Positions 45,004 to 57,850 of a DNA stretch of 64,000 nt are shown piece after piece (position 1 is the first letter of the stretch; each line of letters begins with the position of its first letter). A program made the position numbers and the translations under genes. Below the pieces are notes generated by a model. It searched no databases, was not told the origin of the DNA, and saw only the letters and a list, made by a program, of their open reading frames with translations. This DNA comes from Cycas panzhihuaensis. Lineage: Eukaryota; Cycadophyta. The stretch spans positions 74,345,741 through 74,409,740 of the forward strand of contig CM041465.1 of NCBI GenBank assembly GCA_023213395.1. The letters run 5' to 3'.

Positions 45004-45402
45004 GACTTGCCTGGTTTCCTTGTCGCCTGAGTCTTAGGTCTCCTTGCATCTCACTTTGCGATCTGTTCACACCTCCAAAAGCTAGCCACTAATGAGGTTA
45101 AACTATGGCGACCACCAGGTTTGCTCATTCACCTAATGTCATCATGCACTTCTCTTTGTACTTTTGTGATGGGGGTAGCCCCCTCATCTTTCTTAACTTC
45201 CAGTCGATTCCTGGGTGGCACATAGGCAGCTCCTATGTTGTCTCCACCCCTGTCCTCACATCCACGTGTTCCACCACAACACTCGTTAGCACACTTGACT
45301 CTTGTTATGATCATGATTTATATATATACATACACGTGCTACTGACAGTTTTATTACCAGCATTCGCCATTGCACCATGCTTTCGAGTAGTGAGGCTCTA
45401 CT
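45004..45402 (+). other. Tat1 3' untranslated region
   Basis: Between aRH and PPT. The frame after aRH stays partly open (PHPR, PPLSS-like) but has no recognisable domain. It contains a short TA-rich patch at 45318-45335. Confidence 0.5.
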
Positions 45403-45415
45403 GCCAAGGGGGCAG
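45403..45415 (+). other. Tat1 polypurine tract
   Basis: CAAGGGGGCAG immediately before TGTTTCCC of the 3' LTR, as in many Gypsy elements. Confidence 0.85.
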
Positions 45416-48054
45416 TGTTTCCCGACTACTGGGAATGGATATGGATAGGTCGACTAAGGTAAGCACAGGTATGCTTCTTCCTTTTTACTTTTACTATTTC
45501 TTTGGAAAGGATTATTGAAGTATTGCCTCATTGCATGACTGCTTACTTCATTTGTATGACCACTTTACATCTGTTGCTTGATCATGCTGCTTGTCGTATT
45601 ATGAGCCTATGGCGACTAGTGGGAGCTACCTTTCCATAAGGCAGGCATCCCCATGGCACTCTACGACCCTTCATGCTACCTCCACATCACCTTAAACCTC
45701 ACTTGATTTATATGACCTGTTCATACCCTGATCTCATGTCTTTGTCATGATGTTTTCAGGACCCCTAACCTCTGATACTACTTTTGGCCTTGTTCATGTA
45801 CCTTCTAGACTGTCCCTAGCCATCTGGATAGGAGGGCTAGCCCCTCCTTGGCCTGCCACATCAACTTTTTGGGCTCCCAGAACCCAAATTATTACCATTT
45901 TGGATTTCTAGCCCCACACCACTGTAAACTTAGCCATATAGTGAAGTTTATCGTGGTGCGACTATTGCAACTTGTTTTTAAAAACTTGCCGTGGCAATTC
46001 TCACTTTTTCCGCAGAATTGCCATGTGGCCTCATGCCCAGGTCAGCCCTATTCGTGCCCTATTCACTTGTTTAGGGTTAAAATGGATATAAATCTTAAAA
46101 TCATCATCATTTTACCTCTCTTAGATCTCTTGGCTCTCCAACATCCTCTTCCACCATCGCAGCCTCGCCTCCTCTTCTATCCTTTCATAGGTGAGCTTGT
46201 AGGCCTGCGTTTCTTGCTGCTCCAGCCCAGGATCTTCCTACAATAGCTCCTCTCTATGGTGGGAAGTTCCTCTCTAGGTACTCTCAAGTAAATTTTGCAT
46301 GGTTCTCTTCCAAGTATGCCCCAATAAGTGTCTCCTATGGCCGCCTTTTTGGAATCCTCCTGCAAACCCTACAAGAACTCTTCCTCTTTGTTGGTTGTAG
46401 GGGTAAACCTACCCTAGACTCAACCCAGTAGGTATCCTAGATCATTTTTTCAGGGTTTATTGTGTGCTATTTCCATGTTAGACTTATTTTCAAGTATGTT
46501 TGCTTACTTTCTTCTTGTTTGGTTGTAAACATTGTTTCCATTGAGTTTAGCCTTGTATCTCTAGGTTTTCACCATTTCTCCACTAATTTCTGTCAAGAAA
46601 GCAATGGGAGAAGATCCATAAAGGCTAGGTGAAGGGAGTAAGGCAGGATCCATCCTACTTGGGCCTACTTCCTAAGGGTAACCCCCTTCCTGCCTTTCTT
46701 CTCCTACTCCATGCTTTCCTTAGGTCAACTAGGAGAAGGTGGAGCTTAGGCCTACGCTGGATTATCAGCATGTGCAGCCCTTGCTACACTGATTCCAGGC
46801 CTGCACGCCTCTCTTTCGGGCCCCCATAGTGCCCCTAACATTGCTTGACACCCCTTAAAGACCTTGGTCGAGGTTTATATACTATATTGTTGTCCATAGT
46901 AATCTTGTTGTCTTGATACCTCTTCAACACTTTGTTACATTTATCCTCATGCTTCTTGGCTATCATAAGTTGTCATTTGTCCTTACCTTACTGTGCTAAA
47001 AGGCTGTGTGGAGAACCTAGTGGAGGGTTTGGCCATCCTAAGGCTTCCCTTCCCTCTTTCTTGCTTGATATGTGTGTTTGCTTGAGGGAAATTAGAGTTA
47101 TTTGTAGTGGTAATTTCTCTAACTTGATATAATGTTTTAACATATACATCGCATATACTTGCATATATATATCTATATATATATATATATATATATATAT
47201 CTTCTCACAGCCCCTTCTTAGAAGGGATAAGCTCTTGTATGTCTAGGTTGACGTGGCATTTTCACAAAAGGAAAATGCGTCCAAATCTAGAGGGCATGTG
47301 TTGTGCGTAAGTGAGGTCTTCTGTCAACCGCGACACCTCCCAAGTACGTACCATCTCTCTCTCTCTTCACCCCTCCATTTTCCTGTCTTGCTTTTATTTA
47401 AAATCTATGCTCTAGTTTAATAGATTACCTAAAAGTGAAAGGTTAATGATATTAGTCACTTGCATTTATATGTTGTATGTTTATCCCATGTAGGAAAAGG
47501 ACATAGTAGGAACCCCATTCCTCTTCCTCTTCTTATCCATCCAAGTATACCCTTAGATGCATTTTGTTTAGCTTTGTTTGCTTGCATGCATAATACTTAT
47601 TCTTCTTTTCTCTTTTGCCTTTAAGTTGCTAAAAGGAGAACATAGTTTTATCCCCTTTTCTACTCTCTCTCTTGGTTCTATTTGCCTAGGCCAAATAACT
47701 AAGGGAGACCTACTTACATCGTAGGCCCTTGCCTACCTTTTCCATATTCATTTTCCTTCATCATAGGAAAGCTCCTTGAGGATTCCTCTTCTTTCCTTTC
47801 GGCTATCCAAGGGTGGGAGGACCTTCCTCTCGAGACCATCCAAGCTGCCCCCTGTATGCACTCTCTCTTCCGGATTGAGGGCTAGTTTAAAGTAGTTGGG
47901 TGCTATTCACAGATCCCAAACTCGCGCTCCAGTGCACGGGGTACCCTACGTGGTGCTCTGTTTGATTATAGGTTCTCGTCCACACCATCAACATCAACTG
48001 TTGACTACTATCATTCATACATAGTATAGTGACTATCCCATAGACGTGCATCCA
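45416..48054 (+). repeat. Tat1 3' LTR (2639 bp)
   Basis: TGTTTCCCGACTAC ... GACGTGCATCCA, collinear with 14708-17342. The TA microsatellite at about 47163-47200 is longer than in the 5' LTR. This copy retains the TG start lost on the left. Confidence 0.92.
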
Positions 48055-48059
48055 GAGAC
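48055..48059. other. Tat1 target-site duplication, right copy (GAGAC)
   Basis: Perfect match to 14703-14707. Confidence 0.9.
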
Positions 48060-48929
48060 ATAGAACAACACCATAACATAGAGTCTGATAGGCCTATAGA
48101 GACTTAATGTAGAAATACACTTTATTTCAAATTAGCATACTAGGTGATATAGATTGCTTGAAGTCAAATATGATATAGGTGTAATGTAAATACTTCAAAT
48201 AAGAGTAAGAGGACCAAAAAATAAATGTAAATAACCAAGTTATATAGTACTTTACAAACTCTACTATAGTTTTGGAAGCAATGCATGCAATAAACTCCAC
48301 TCCTCACAAACTCCTCTCTAGCTTTGATTAAGACTCTTTGATAGCTTATCTAACTTGGCTTTGAATGATAACTTCTACAAATAGTGAAGATGGCTATGAA
48401 TGATTGAGCATAGCTCTAATATAAATGATGGAATCAAGGGACAAAGGAAACAAAATGAGAATGTAGAAAGGAGTAAACCATTAATCCCATAAGAGTGGTG
48501 GTGTTGATGAATACCAGAGTCTTTGGACCCCATGAATAAATAAGTGGGACTTGAATAGGACTTGGGACACCACTTTAAGTCCACCATTGACTAGCATTGA
48601 CAAATGCTAGAAATGATGCCACTAAGATCTAACAAAATGCAACTATAGTACAAATAAGATATAGCATAGTGCTGCCATAATATCTCTGCCAATCTTAGGT
48701 TATCATCCTAATGTGGGTAATCAACCCAAGGTAGATACGAGCCCTAATATGGCCATTATTCTAACACTTATGAAGATACAATAACTACAAAACTTTAGAT
48801 GCTCAAAATAAAGTTTAAGCATATTAAGATGGCATATAATGAAACAATCAACAACTATATTATAAAAAATCAAGGATTAATGAATTAGACGAGGGCATAT
48901 AATGAAGAATTAAGTGAATAAAGAGTTGT
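48060..48929. other. Unassigned DNA right of Tat1
   Basis: AT-rich. A minus-strand 70-codon ORF (48375-48587) is not recognisable. No LTR edge was found. Confidence 0.4.
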
Positions 48930-50105
48930 TTAGAAGATATTAATGAGTGTTAATAAATTGAAGAAAGTTGAAATGGTTATGATAAGTATTGAGGTTTCAA
49001 AGAACTTCATAAAGATGAAGGTTGATGTGTTAAGTGGCATTTTGATGGTAATCAAAGAGAAGAAGAACACTCATAAATCCCTTGAGTATACATTCTCATC
49101 TAAAGTAAGAATTAGAAGTAATCATGGGCCATTACAACTTCCATGGAGGATCCTTAAGTGGTTAAGGACAAAGCCTAAGGATAAATGATTAATTTTATAT
49201 AAGAAGATGACAATATTTTGGTAGTAGAAATCTAGGATAAAGACAAACCTTTAGGGGAGAGGTCAAATCCCTAGAGGTAGTGGAAGAAGTCCCTTACATA
49301 ACTTAAGAGGAAGAGGATAAACCCTAAGAGGAATAGGACAAAGTCGGGTTTAAAATCATGATATAAGAGGAACTATTTAGTGTACTTATTGTTATAAATT
49401 GTGGCACTTAGAAAATGATTCTTACTCTAAGAAGGCAAAGATGGAGAGAAGGGAAGGAAATATTATTTCTCAAAGTTCATATTCTTAAGGAAGATTATTT
49501 TTGTTAACTTTCATAAGATAAAAGAAAGAAAATAATTACTTTATTGATTATGGATGCTTAGCTTATATGGCCCATAATAAAGAAGCATTTTAAAAAGTTA
49601 ATGATACGCAAATTGCCCAAATTGTACTTGGTGATAATTCCACCTAAAAGGAAAAAGGGAAAGGTGAACTAGATATCAAAATCAAGGAAGGTGAGTTAAA
49701 ATGCATTGGTGATGTCCTTTATGTTCCATCACTCAAAAGGAATATGCCATTATTTGATCAAATAATGGAACAACATAGACTCCTTTGATAATTGTGGATG
49801 TGTCATTAGAGATAAACGATAAAATGGTGCTATAGTAGCTAAGGGGCAAATGATCTCTAATAGATTATTTAAGTTAGTAATTCCCTCAAGGGATAATCTT
49901 GCCTTAAAAATTTTAGTTGAAAACTAAAGTAAGATTTGGCATTATAGATTTAGAGACATTAATTATCAAAGTCTTATGTTGGTAAGAAGACTTAAGATGG
50001 TATTTGGTCTACCAAGTGTTGAAATGTGCAGAGATACATGTGAAGGATATGTCCTTACTAAACATCATAGAGAAGGTTTTCATAAATATTCATGGCAAGT
50101 ATATT
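48930..50105 (+). pseudogene. Cop5: Copia gag/protease/GAG-pre-integrase remnant
   Basis: The plus-strand translation gives a late-gag segment (48943-49188), Arg/Gly-rich stretches (about 49250-49360) and a knuckle-like CYKLWHLENDSYSKKAK (about 49390-49440). A protease-like region follows (YFIDYGCLAYMAHNKEAF, about 49540-49590, then GELKCIGDVLYVPSLKRN). GAG-pre-integrase follows: IWHYRFRDINYQSLMLVRRL, GLPSVEMCRDTCEGYVLTKH, about 49935-50070. The active-site Asp-Ser/Thr-Gly reads Asp-Tyr-Gly. Many stops. No LTRs were recognised; integrase core and RT are missing. Confidence 0.72.
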
Positions 50106-53100
50106 AATGACATAATTGTTTTATATTTATTATTTATAACAACCATTTATATTGATGATAATGATTATGTTTATGTTAGTGACCTAGGTGACATGGGGTG
50201 ATGTTCTCTCTATTTTTAATGTAATTTTCATATTATATAGGTGCCCCCTTAAGTGGGTTTATGTTATGTACTTCACTAAATCATCTGTTATGAGTTTGAA
50301 AGAAGTCTTATCTATCAAAGTAAATCACCTTCCTTCCCTTGCCCATCTAACTTTGTATTCATCATGTATATGATTAATAAAGAGAAAAGGGGGCTCAATT
50401 ACTCTTAACATTTTGATACTTAATAAAAGAAAGAAATGAACCTTAATTTGATTTACATGACTTAATATATATGTGCTCACCTTTTATTTTGATTTTCTTT
50501 TCATACACTCATATTGGAAAATCCTAAATTATTCTACTAACTAAAGAAGTGGTTGATTTGCAGGGATGATGGGTGCCACAAAGAAAAGAAAGGAGAGAGG
50601 TGTATGAAGTGGTTGATCATGTAGTAGATCAAAGTTGGGCATGTTCTTTCGTTGTAAACCCTAATATATATTTAAAATGAAGAATGTTACTCCCTGGAAC
50701 AAGTAAAGGAGAGTTTTGGTTGAGATGGCTTAATAGCTTCACCACTCAAGCATGGGTTTTATCAGTTTTATTTATTGGTTATAAGTTTATTTTCTATACA
50801 TTTCAGGCTATTTCCAAAATAACATCTATTGTGAAAAACATATTTCAATATTCAAAATGTATAAAATCTATTTTAAAGTGTTTTGTTATTTTGAATATTT
50901 TGATTTTTGTTTCCTATAGAACTTTAATATTTTTTTCTTTTTGATTTTCATTTGGAAAGATAAATTATTTTCCATTTGTCCTTATTAAATGCCTAGTGTC
51001 ACATTCACATGGTCAATCATACCAAAATCTATTTTAGGCCTTTAGAGAATAAAATTCAAAAGAGATATAGGTAAACTCATAAGCCTTTACCAAAAGGATT
51101 CTCTTCCTAGTGTTATTTTACTTTGCTTATTTTAATTAGTTAATGTGTCTCGGCTAACTGTCTAAGGCACTTATTTGAGTACTTCTAAGTAAAGTACCTT
51201 TGAGTTTTATATCAAACATTGATCTACTACCACTATGTTAAATTAGGAACAAGTATAGTTTGGGGAAGTTAGAATCTTAAGGTTGAATTACTTCTTGATA
51301 CATTCTCTTATTACTAGGATTTCTTGTCCTTAAAGAAAGCTCATGAGTATTGTTGGTTGCAAATGATATTAAAAATAATAATGGAACTTCATAAAAATAA
51401 GCTATGCAAGGTTTTCTTTATTGAGTCTTAATCTCATTAAATCTAATCTAGGAACCATTTGCTATACTAGGTTATAGCTTGATCTATAATTCTAATGAGC
51501 AAAGGCCAAGAGTGCATGCTTAAAATCCCTTCAGTGCATATAGACATCCATTCCTGCATTGTCCATCCCTCCATAGTTTTTGTAGGGCTAGGAATATAAT
51601 GTGCCAACTTCCATATGATATAACACCCATGCTAGCAGCCACCCAAGCTAAATGAGATTCTTTACTTTCAAAAAGTGTTCCTAAAATCATATCAATTGTG
51701 ACTATACTATATAACGTTTTTTTGTGGAATGTATTTGTATGATATATAATACCCAAAGATTCATTCAAGTTTAGTGCTTAGTAGTTTTCATCAACCTTAT
51801 GATAGGGGGAATATAATTATTGGCTCCATATCTAATTATTTCCATTCTTGTAAAGAGTAGATATGAGGCTTTCTAAAGTAACTTTGCTTATGACATTCTT
51901 TATGGAAAAAATAACAACTCTAACATTGCTTAGTAAGCCATTATTTAAATGATAAGAAATGATTATTTTTCTATGCAAAAATAATTAATACTAATATTTT
52001 TTATTAGTTGATTGAAATATAGTCATTGAAAATACTTGACAACTACATACTAAACAAGTAAATTATCTATATTGAGATCATGGGTTTGCTCTCCTCTAGC
52101 TCCTATTTGGCCAAGTTGAGAAATTTCATTATTATAATCTACCATAGCCTATACATATCATTAACAATTAGTTTATGTTTTGAGAGTACCTTCTTACAAA
52201 ATTTAGTATGGCTTTCCACTTAAAGGTATTATTCAATCTTTTACTTGTTAAAATTCTAGTGCCACCTCAAAAGATGTATCATAAGTTACAAATATAAGTA
52301 GGGTTGTTTAATTATCTAAAAGAAAATTGAAGTAGAGAGGGCCAATTATTTATTTATCTATCACATTATGGAGATCCTACCATCATAACATTCCTCATTT
52401 ATTAATGCTAAAACAAAGCCATTTAATGTTGTCATGAATGTAATACCTCTTTTTGAAAGGTTCTCTTTATAGGGCTCCATCATAAATAGAGTTTATTTTT
52501 TTAGTGCTTCTAACTTAATACCTAGTAGCCATGTTGATCTTAAAGCCAAGAATCATCCTAGATACTATTATTTTTTTGGTAGCACTAAGTAGCCCTAAAG
52601 ATTTAGGTATGTTTTATTTTTGGCTAAGTTAAGAAGAAAAATATTTATTAAACTCTTTCTTACCCAAGAACCTTAGGTTCAAGAGAAATTTTTGGGGCTA
52701 TTTTTTACCCATGGTGTATTTTTGGGACCTATCTTTTTATATGAGTGAGTATTCCATAATAAAAATTATTGGAGTTCTACAACATACATCACGAGGAATC
52801 TAGATATAACTCTTCTAAAATTTAGTTATGATACTTTTGGTTGAGATATGAAGATACTTACAGATGTTATCTTATTTGATTAAACTTCCTTTTAGGGAAA
52901 TTATTGCCTAAAGCTAAACTTTAAACAACATGATTCCTCTATATTACATTCCAAGATCTTAGACAAATTAAATGAGCCTAAACATGGTTTTTATAGGGGT
53001 CTTTAACATACCCCTCCTCTTGGGCTGACCCCCAAGAATGCTATAACACATGTGTGGGTTGTTTATTGATTTCAACGCCATGTAGGTTATCCCAAGGTTG

Positions 53101-54711
53101 ATGTAACAATTGGTATGGTATCATTCAAAAGAATGCTTTGCTTTTGTGTTCTTGATTATTCATGCATTATAAAATGTTCATAAGAAGTTCTCATCATGTA
53201 ATGCTTATTATAGATTGCACATCATAAATTTCTCTTGCCTAGCATGCAAGCATGTATTATAGATTACACATACTATAATATTTCTTTATAACTTGCTAGA
53301 TTATCACTAGATACAAGAGATTGTAGTTTGAATACTATTATACACTTGGAATGGTCATCTCTCACATCATTAGGTGCATTCCCAATGGAATGCCTCTTGT
53401 TGGCACTATGTAATTACATATAAGTAATTGCTAACTAAATTTTAATATATGATATTTACCTTAGTTAACACATGATACATTCTACTTTATATATGATAAT
53501 ACATTTTCTAATCATATCTCTTAAAATCACCATTATGTTGGATTATTATTATTGCCATTCATTCATAGTAGTGATGCCATTTCTCTCCTTATCACCATTT
53601 TGTTGTAGCATCATCAATGTTATTACTATTTTATTTGACACTGTCAATACTATCATTAATTTCCTTTGACCATTTTATAACTTTAACCACCATTTTATGA
53701 CCATCTATTTTTTTCCTATAAATTTTTTTATGCTTACATGTATTGAAGTTGCCATTTTTCTTAGTGAGTTGTTTCCTTTCATGGTAGTGGCTTCTGAGAT
53801 AGGATATGCATGATATTTCTAAACTACATAGTACAAATAAATAAATAAATAAAATAAAAATCATAATGGAGAGCATTTTCATTATGGGGATGGATTGTTA
53901 TATAATGGTTATTTTTTTGTATGTATATTTTTGTGTTTTAGATGAATTTTCTATCTACACTTGTCTTATATTTAAGATCATGATAGCAAAGTCAATTACA
54001 TAGTGTGCCCAGATCACATCTAGTGGCCAATGTTTATAAACAATAGTGAATTCTTATGGTGGAATACATATGTGATATTTTATAAACATTTAACATGACT
54101 ATAAACTAGTCTTAATCTAAATAATTTATCTTGAGAAGCATTTCTAGGAGTTGAATGTAATTGCCCAAACTTGTAGAAAATGGATGAAGGATCAACACTT
54201 ACAAACATGATAAACATCAAATAAGAGTAAGGCTTCAAATGAGGTGGCATTTTTATTTAGATCTATTCAAGTTCAAGCATGCCATCTAACCAAGCAAACT
54301 AGATGACAAACATGAAAATATATTTCCTTATTATTGAATAGATAATATAACTTTGTCTTATCTATCACTGTGAACTATACATGCACATACTCTATATCAT
54401 ATGTTGAAATATTTTATGCTTCTCTAATAAACTACATAATACATACATATTACAAATGAATTAGGCACCACTATTTATAGTGTTATAAGAGCTAGCTTAT
54501 GTAGTTAGTAGGCAATAAGGAAAAGATATCAACTCCGTAAGTATTAGGTTTAGGTGATATTATATTATAAAGCTACTTGATAAAGTAACCTCCATCTTTT
54601 ATTGCATTTATTTTCAACTCACAAATATTACCCTAGGAGTAATTTTGGTTTTGCATTGGGAAATATGGATAGTCTTTTAGTGGAAGATATCAATCCACTC
54701 CAACACCAACA
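50106..54711. other. AT-rich region including the unresolved 5' LTR of Tat2
   Basis: The right end (ending CCAACACCAACA at 54711) must be the 5' LTR of Tat2 because a Tat-type primer site follows. I could not locate the LTR start, which may be anywhere in roughly 52,000-53,000. The rest has no recognisable coding; the ORFs at 50684, 51520 and 53631 lack supporting features. Confidence 0.45.
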
Positions 54712-54715
54712 TTTT

Positions 54716-54737
54716 TTGGCAACCATATTGGGGATTT
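54716..54737 (+). other. Tat2 primer-binding site (tRNA-Arg-like)
   Basis: TTGGCAACCATATTGGGGAT, the same motif family as 17343 in Tat1 and closer to the Ogre tRNA-Arg site (TGGC-AC ... TGGGGAT). Confidence 0.65.
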
Positions 54738-54777
54738 AAATTATAGTCCCATTGCAATCACCTTTACCTTCTCTACA

Positions 54778-56110
54778 ATGTCTCATCAGTGTTTTGCAAT
54801 TCTAGTTAACCCTCATAGGTTTTCTCATCAATTGATAGGTTTTCCCCTTCTTTTACCATGTATGCTTAAGGAAGCTTTTGTCTCTTATAAGATAGATATT
54901 TCATATCTTCCTCCTCATGGTTTCACTGGTTCATATTTGGTAACTTTCATTATCATATCACTCTTTGTTGTAATTCACTTTTATTCGCATTATTATTTTG
55001 CTTCTAGTAGCATCATAAATATTTCATCAAGGAGTTAATTTATAATAAGTCTCATCTCTTTGTAATTTTGATGCCTTACTCACATTAAATCATCCCCATT
55101 AGTCATACCACGACTACACTAGATATGCCAATTATTCCACGTAGTTTGCCTAAGTTCTATAGGAAATTAGATAAGGATCCTAAAAAGAATATTGTTGCTT
55201 TTCTTATATCATATATATTTACAATGATAACTCAAATGAGGCTTTTTCCCCACATGATATTTAGGGATACTAGCATCTTCTAGTTTGTAAAACTTCTTGC
55301 TAATTTAATTAATAATACCAAAGAGTTGCTTGAGAATTTTCTTAATCATTTTGCTCCACCCAAAGTTAAAGACAATGGTCTTCACACTTTACTAACATGT
55401 AAACAAATACCCCATGTGACCATTAGTTAGTACATAAAGAGTTTTTATGAGCTGGTTAGTCATTCTATTGTTCCTCTTAATGACATCACTACTAAACAAG
55501 TTTTCCTTAATAGTCTAATAGGTGTTGTACACTTTAAACTTTTGGGACATAATCATAGGTCATATACAAAAACTGAACAACTTACTTGATAATATAAGAA
55601 TACATTGATTTAGTTTGGACTAGTTACTATTTAGAATCCAACTCCTTTATAAGTTATTTGTCTTAATGATTGTAACAGAGATGGAATTGTTAGTACGGGT
55701 CCACCCCTACCTCTTTTGTATCAACCTATTTGATAAGTTGGTCAAACAACCCAACCTCCTACATCAACTTCTTTACCTAATTTGGCTACATTTGTCACTT
55801 AATTAATGTTATTACTCTAGAACCTCATTACATAAAATGAGTCTCAAAGTTCCCTTGTACAGGACATACAATGATGTCTAAGTTGACCTCATTCAAGTGG
55901 GTGACATAATCCTCCCCCTCATCCATGAAATAATATTCCTTCCACTACAACATAAAATAGATAGTAATATTGGTCTATAAAGCCTCTTTATTGTAATTGA
56001 TATAGGAAAATAAACGATTGAGAAAATACTTGCTATAAGAAGTTTTGGTGCTCAAATTATTATATTTGTAATGAACATACCATTAGGAATTACCCTACCT
56101 TGGCCTTAAT
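54778..56110 (+). pseudogene. Tat2 gag
   Basis: An ATG at 54778 opens an N-terminal section (NPHRFSHQLIGFPLLL). The capsid-like region at about 55130-55610 reads PRSLPKFYRKLDKDPKKNIV, LLENFLNHFAPPKVKDN, YIKSFYELVSHSIVPLN and KQVFLNSLIGVVHFKLL, a decayed Retrotrans_gag. A Cys/His remnant FWCSNYYICNEHTIRNYP near 56050 fits the knuckle. Many stops. Confidence 0.65.
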
Positions 56111-56879
56111 GCAACAATCATCTTATCAAAATCTAAATCAATAGATGGGGATGTATAATAATCCTTTCCTTAACAATAACTTAAAACTTGTACACTTTTT
56201 CCATTCCACTCCATCAAATGCCGAAGCTTAATTATCTTCTCAAATTTAGAGTCTTTAAAATTAGTTGAATTCTTTGCAGCTTAGGCATGTAACATTTACT
56301 ATTCATCTTAGGCATTGGCTCATAGTTCTTATCACCTATTTTAAACATCGATCAATTGCCACTATATGTTTTTTCTTTTATTTTTTAGCATCTTTTTCCC
56401 TCATTTGTTCTTTAGTCTTCTTTAGGTATTCAGATTTCTAAGACCAAAGAGTCCATAAGGCTATTGGTAAGAAGCTTGTTTCATAGATTTATTAATTTTG
56501 AATCTTTACCTATTGATTTTATTGATGTGTTCATAGTACAATCATCCTTATAGACTTCTAAGACGAAGAATGATGATTGTATTAAATAAATGAAAGATAT
56601 TAATCTTTGCTTATCATCTCTAACCCCCAAACTAATAGGGCTCCTAAGTATCTTACTCTCACACTTGGTTCATGAGCTTCTATTTTATATTATCTCATTC
56701 AAGATCTAAAGTGCATTTTTTTGGAACATTGCTTTTTTAATATGATGGAGTATTTTCCTTCTATGAGACATGATTATCCCTAATCACTTGGGATTCAATT
56801 TTTTGAGCCCATTTCAAGATTGATATCTTTTGATCCTTCCTTACTTTTATTTGATGTTTTTGATTCAATGTATCCTGAA

Positions 56880-57185
56880 CCTTCATCAATTTAGGATATC
56901 ATTAAAGAAATAATAGTTTACAAAGTAATTATTGATGATGGCTTATCTTTAAATGTCATGCCTCTTTCCTTCATGTATTCTCTTTAACTCATGAAGTTAG
57001 ATAAGAGCCCCATGATGATTAAATCATTTGATGCAATCAAATATCTATTAAAAGGTAGGGTTTTTAAACTCTTGATCATGTTTATAGGAAAAACTATTGA
57101 GGTTGACTATGAAGTCATTAACATTCCACTTGATAATAATATCTTGCTTGGGTGAGATTTAGTTCATTCATGAAAATCAAGTGAA
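56880..57185 (+). pseudogene. Tat2 protease
   Basis: The frame carries VIIDDGLSLNVMPLSFMYSL (active site Asp-Asp-Gly, normally Asp-Gly-Gly/Ser in this lineage). KSFDAIKYLLKGRVFKLL and VDYEVINIPLDNNILLG follow, then a TGA where Tat1 has GRPWLDQ. The order and spacing match the Tat1 protease (29326-29580). Confidence 0.75.
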
Positions 57186-57850
57186 AGTTATTAATTTTTT
57201 AAAATTTTAAAATAATACTTCTTCAGACATAACAACAATCATGCCATTCATTGATCATGATCATGATCAATATCATAAATATGTAATATGCATTTATTGT
57301 AGGATGCCACCTATCTAGTTTAGAAGTAGTGTCAATTTGTAGTGCAAAGTTCTCATCATAGGCATTGATCATGATCAGACATTTATTAGTTCATGTGATT
57401 CTAAAATCACAAATGCTTTAATCACTTCTTATGACTTTGATTCTAAAAGTTTATGTGATTCTCAGCTTGATGTTATCCCTGAGTCATTTTTTCTTAACTT
57501 TTTGGTGAATGAAAAGGATTTGTATTCATCCTTTTTGTTTGAAGCCTCTACCATTTCTTTGATATTTGAGATTCTTGAATTAGAGACTCAATCATGTTCT
57601 TATTTGTCTCTCTTAAATTTAGATTCTTTCTGTGACACTTTAGACTCTTTTGTTGACTCACTTATTAGTCAGATTATTAACCAACCTAGCTTTAGAGGTG
57701 ATGTAGCTACATTTTCTAAAGTTTTTCCATAGTGTGCTGAGTCTATTTTTAGTCAGCCTTTATTTGATTTTATTAACTCAGTCAACTTTCATGGTGATGA
57801 ACCTACTTGTCTTGGTTTCACTCCTATTTATTTGAATAAGAATGGGGGTA
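57186..57850 (+). pseudogene. Tat2 protease-RT spacer
   Basis: An open Ser/Asp/Leu-rich stretch (about 57350-57730, for example NLDSFCDTLDSFVDSLISQI) continues after a TAG with SQPLFDFINSVNFHGDEPT to about 57850. It has no recognised domain and sits where Tat1 has its Ser/Pro-rich linker. Reading beyond 57860 becomes hydrophobic and looks non-coding. Confidence 0.5.

Larger units (their letters stand above)
14708..48054 (+). mobile_element. Tat1: 33-kb Tat/Ogre-type Ty3/Gypsy retrotransposon with two nested Copia elements
   Basis: LTRs of 2635 bp (14708-17342) and 2639 bp (45416-48054) are flanked by GAGAC. Inserts Cop2 (19034-28068) and Cop4 (29619-37136) account for about 16.6 kb, leaving about 16.8 kb of original element. 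Order: gag, protease, long spacer, RT, RNase H, integrase, antisense gene, second RNase H, PPT. The protease-RT-RNase H-integrase order makes it Ty3/Gypsy. The large size, the tRNA-Arg-like primer site and the extra archaeal-type RNase H place it with the Tat/Ogre lineage. All genes carry stops, so this copy is not autonomous now. Confidence 0.92.
54738..57850 (+). mobile_element. Tat2: 5' portion of a Tat-like Gypsy element (gag-protease)
   Basis: Primer site, gag and protease in order on the plus strand, followed by a spacer with no RT. The element looks truncated or interrupted near 57,850, upstream of the region that must contain the Tat3 5' LTR. Confidence 0.65.

Noticed and set aside
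51520-51768. 82-residue minus-strand ORF
   Set aside because: No recognisable domain or context; kept as unassigned DNA.
57235-57275. TGATCATGATCATGATCA palindromic run as a regulatory site
   Set aside because: A short low-complexity repeat within the Tat2 protease-RT spacer, without further support.
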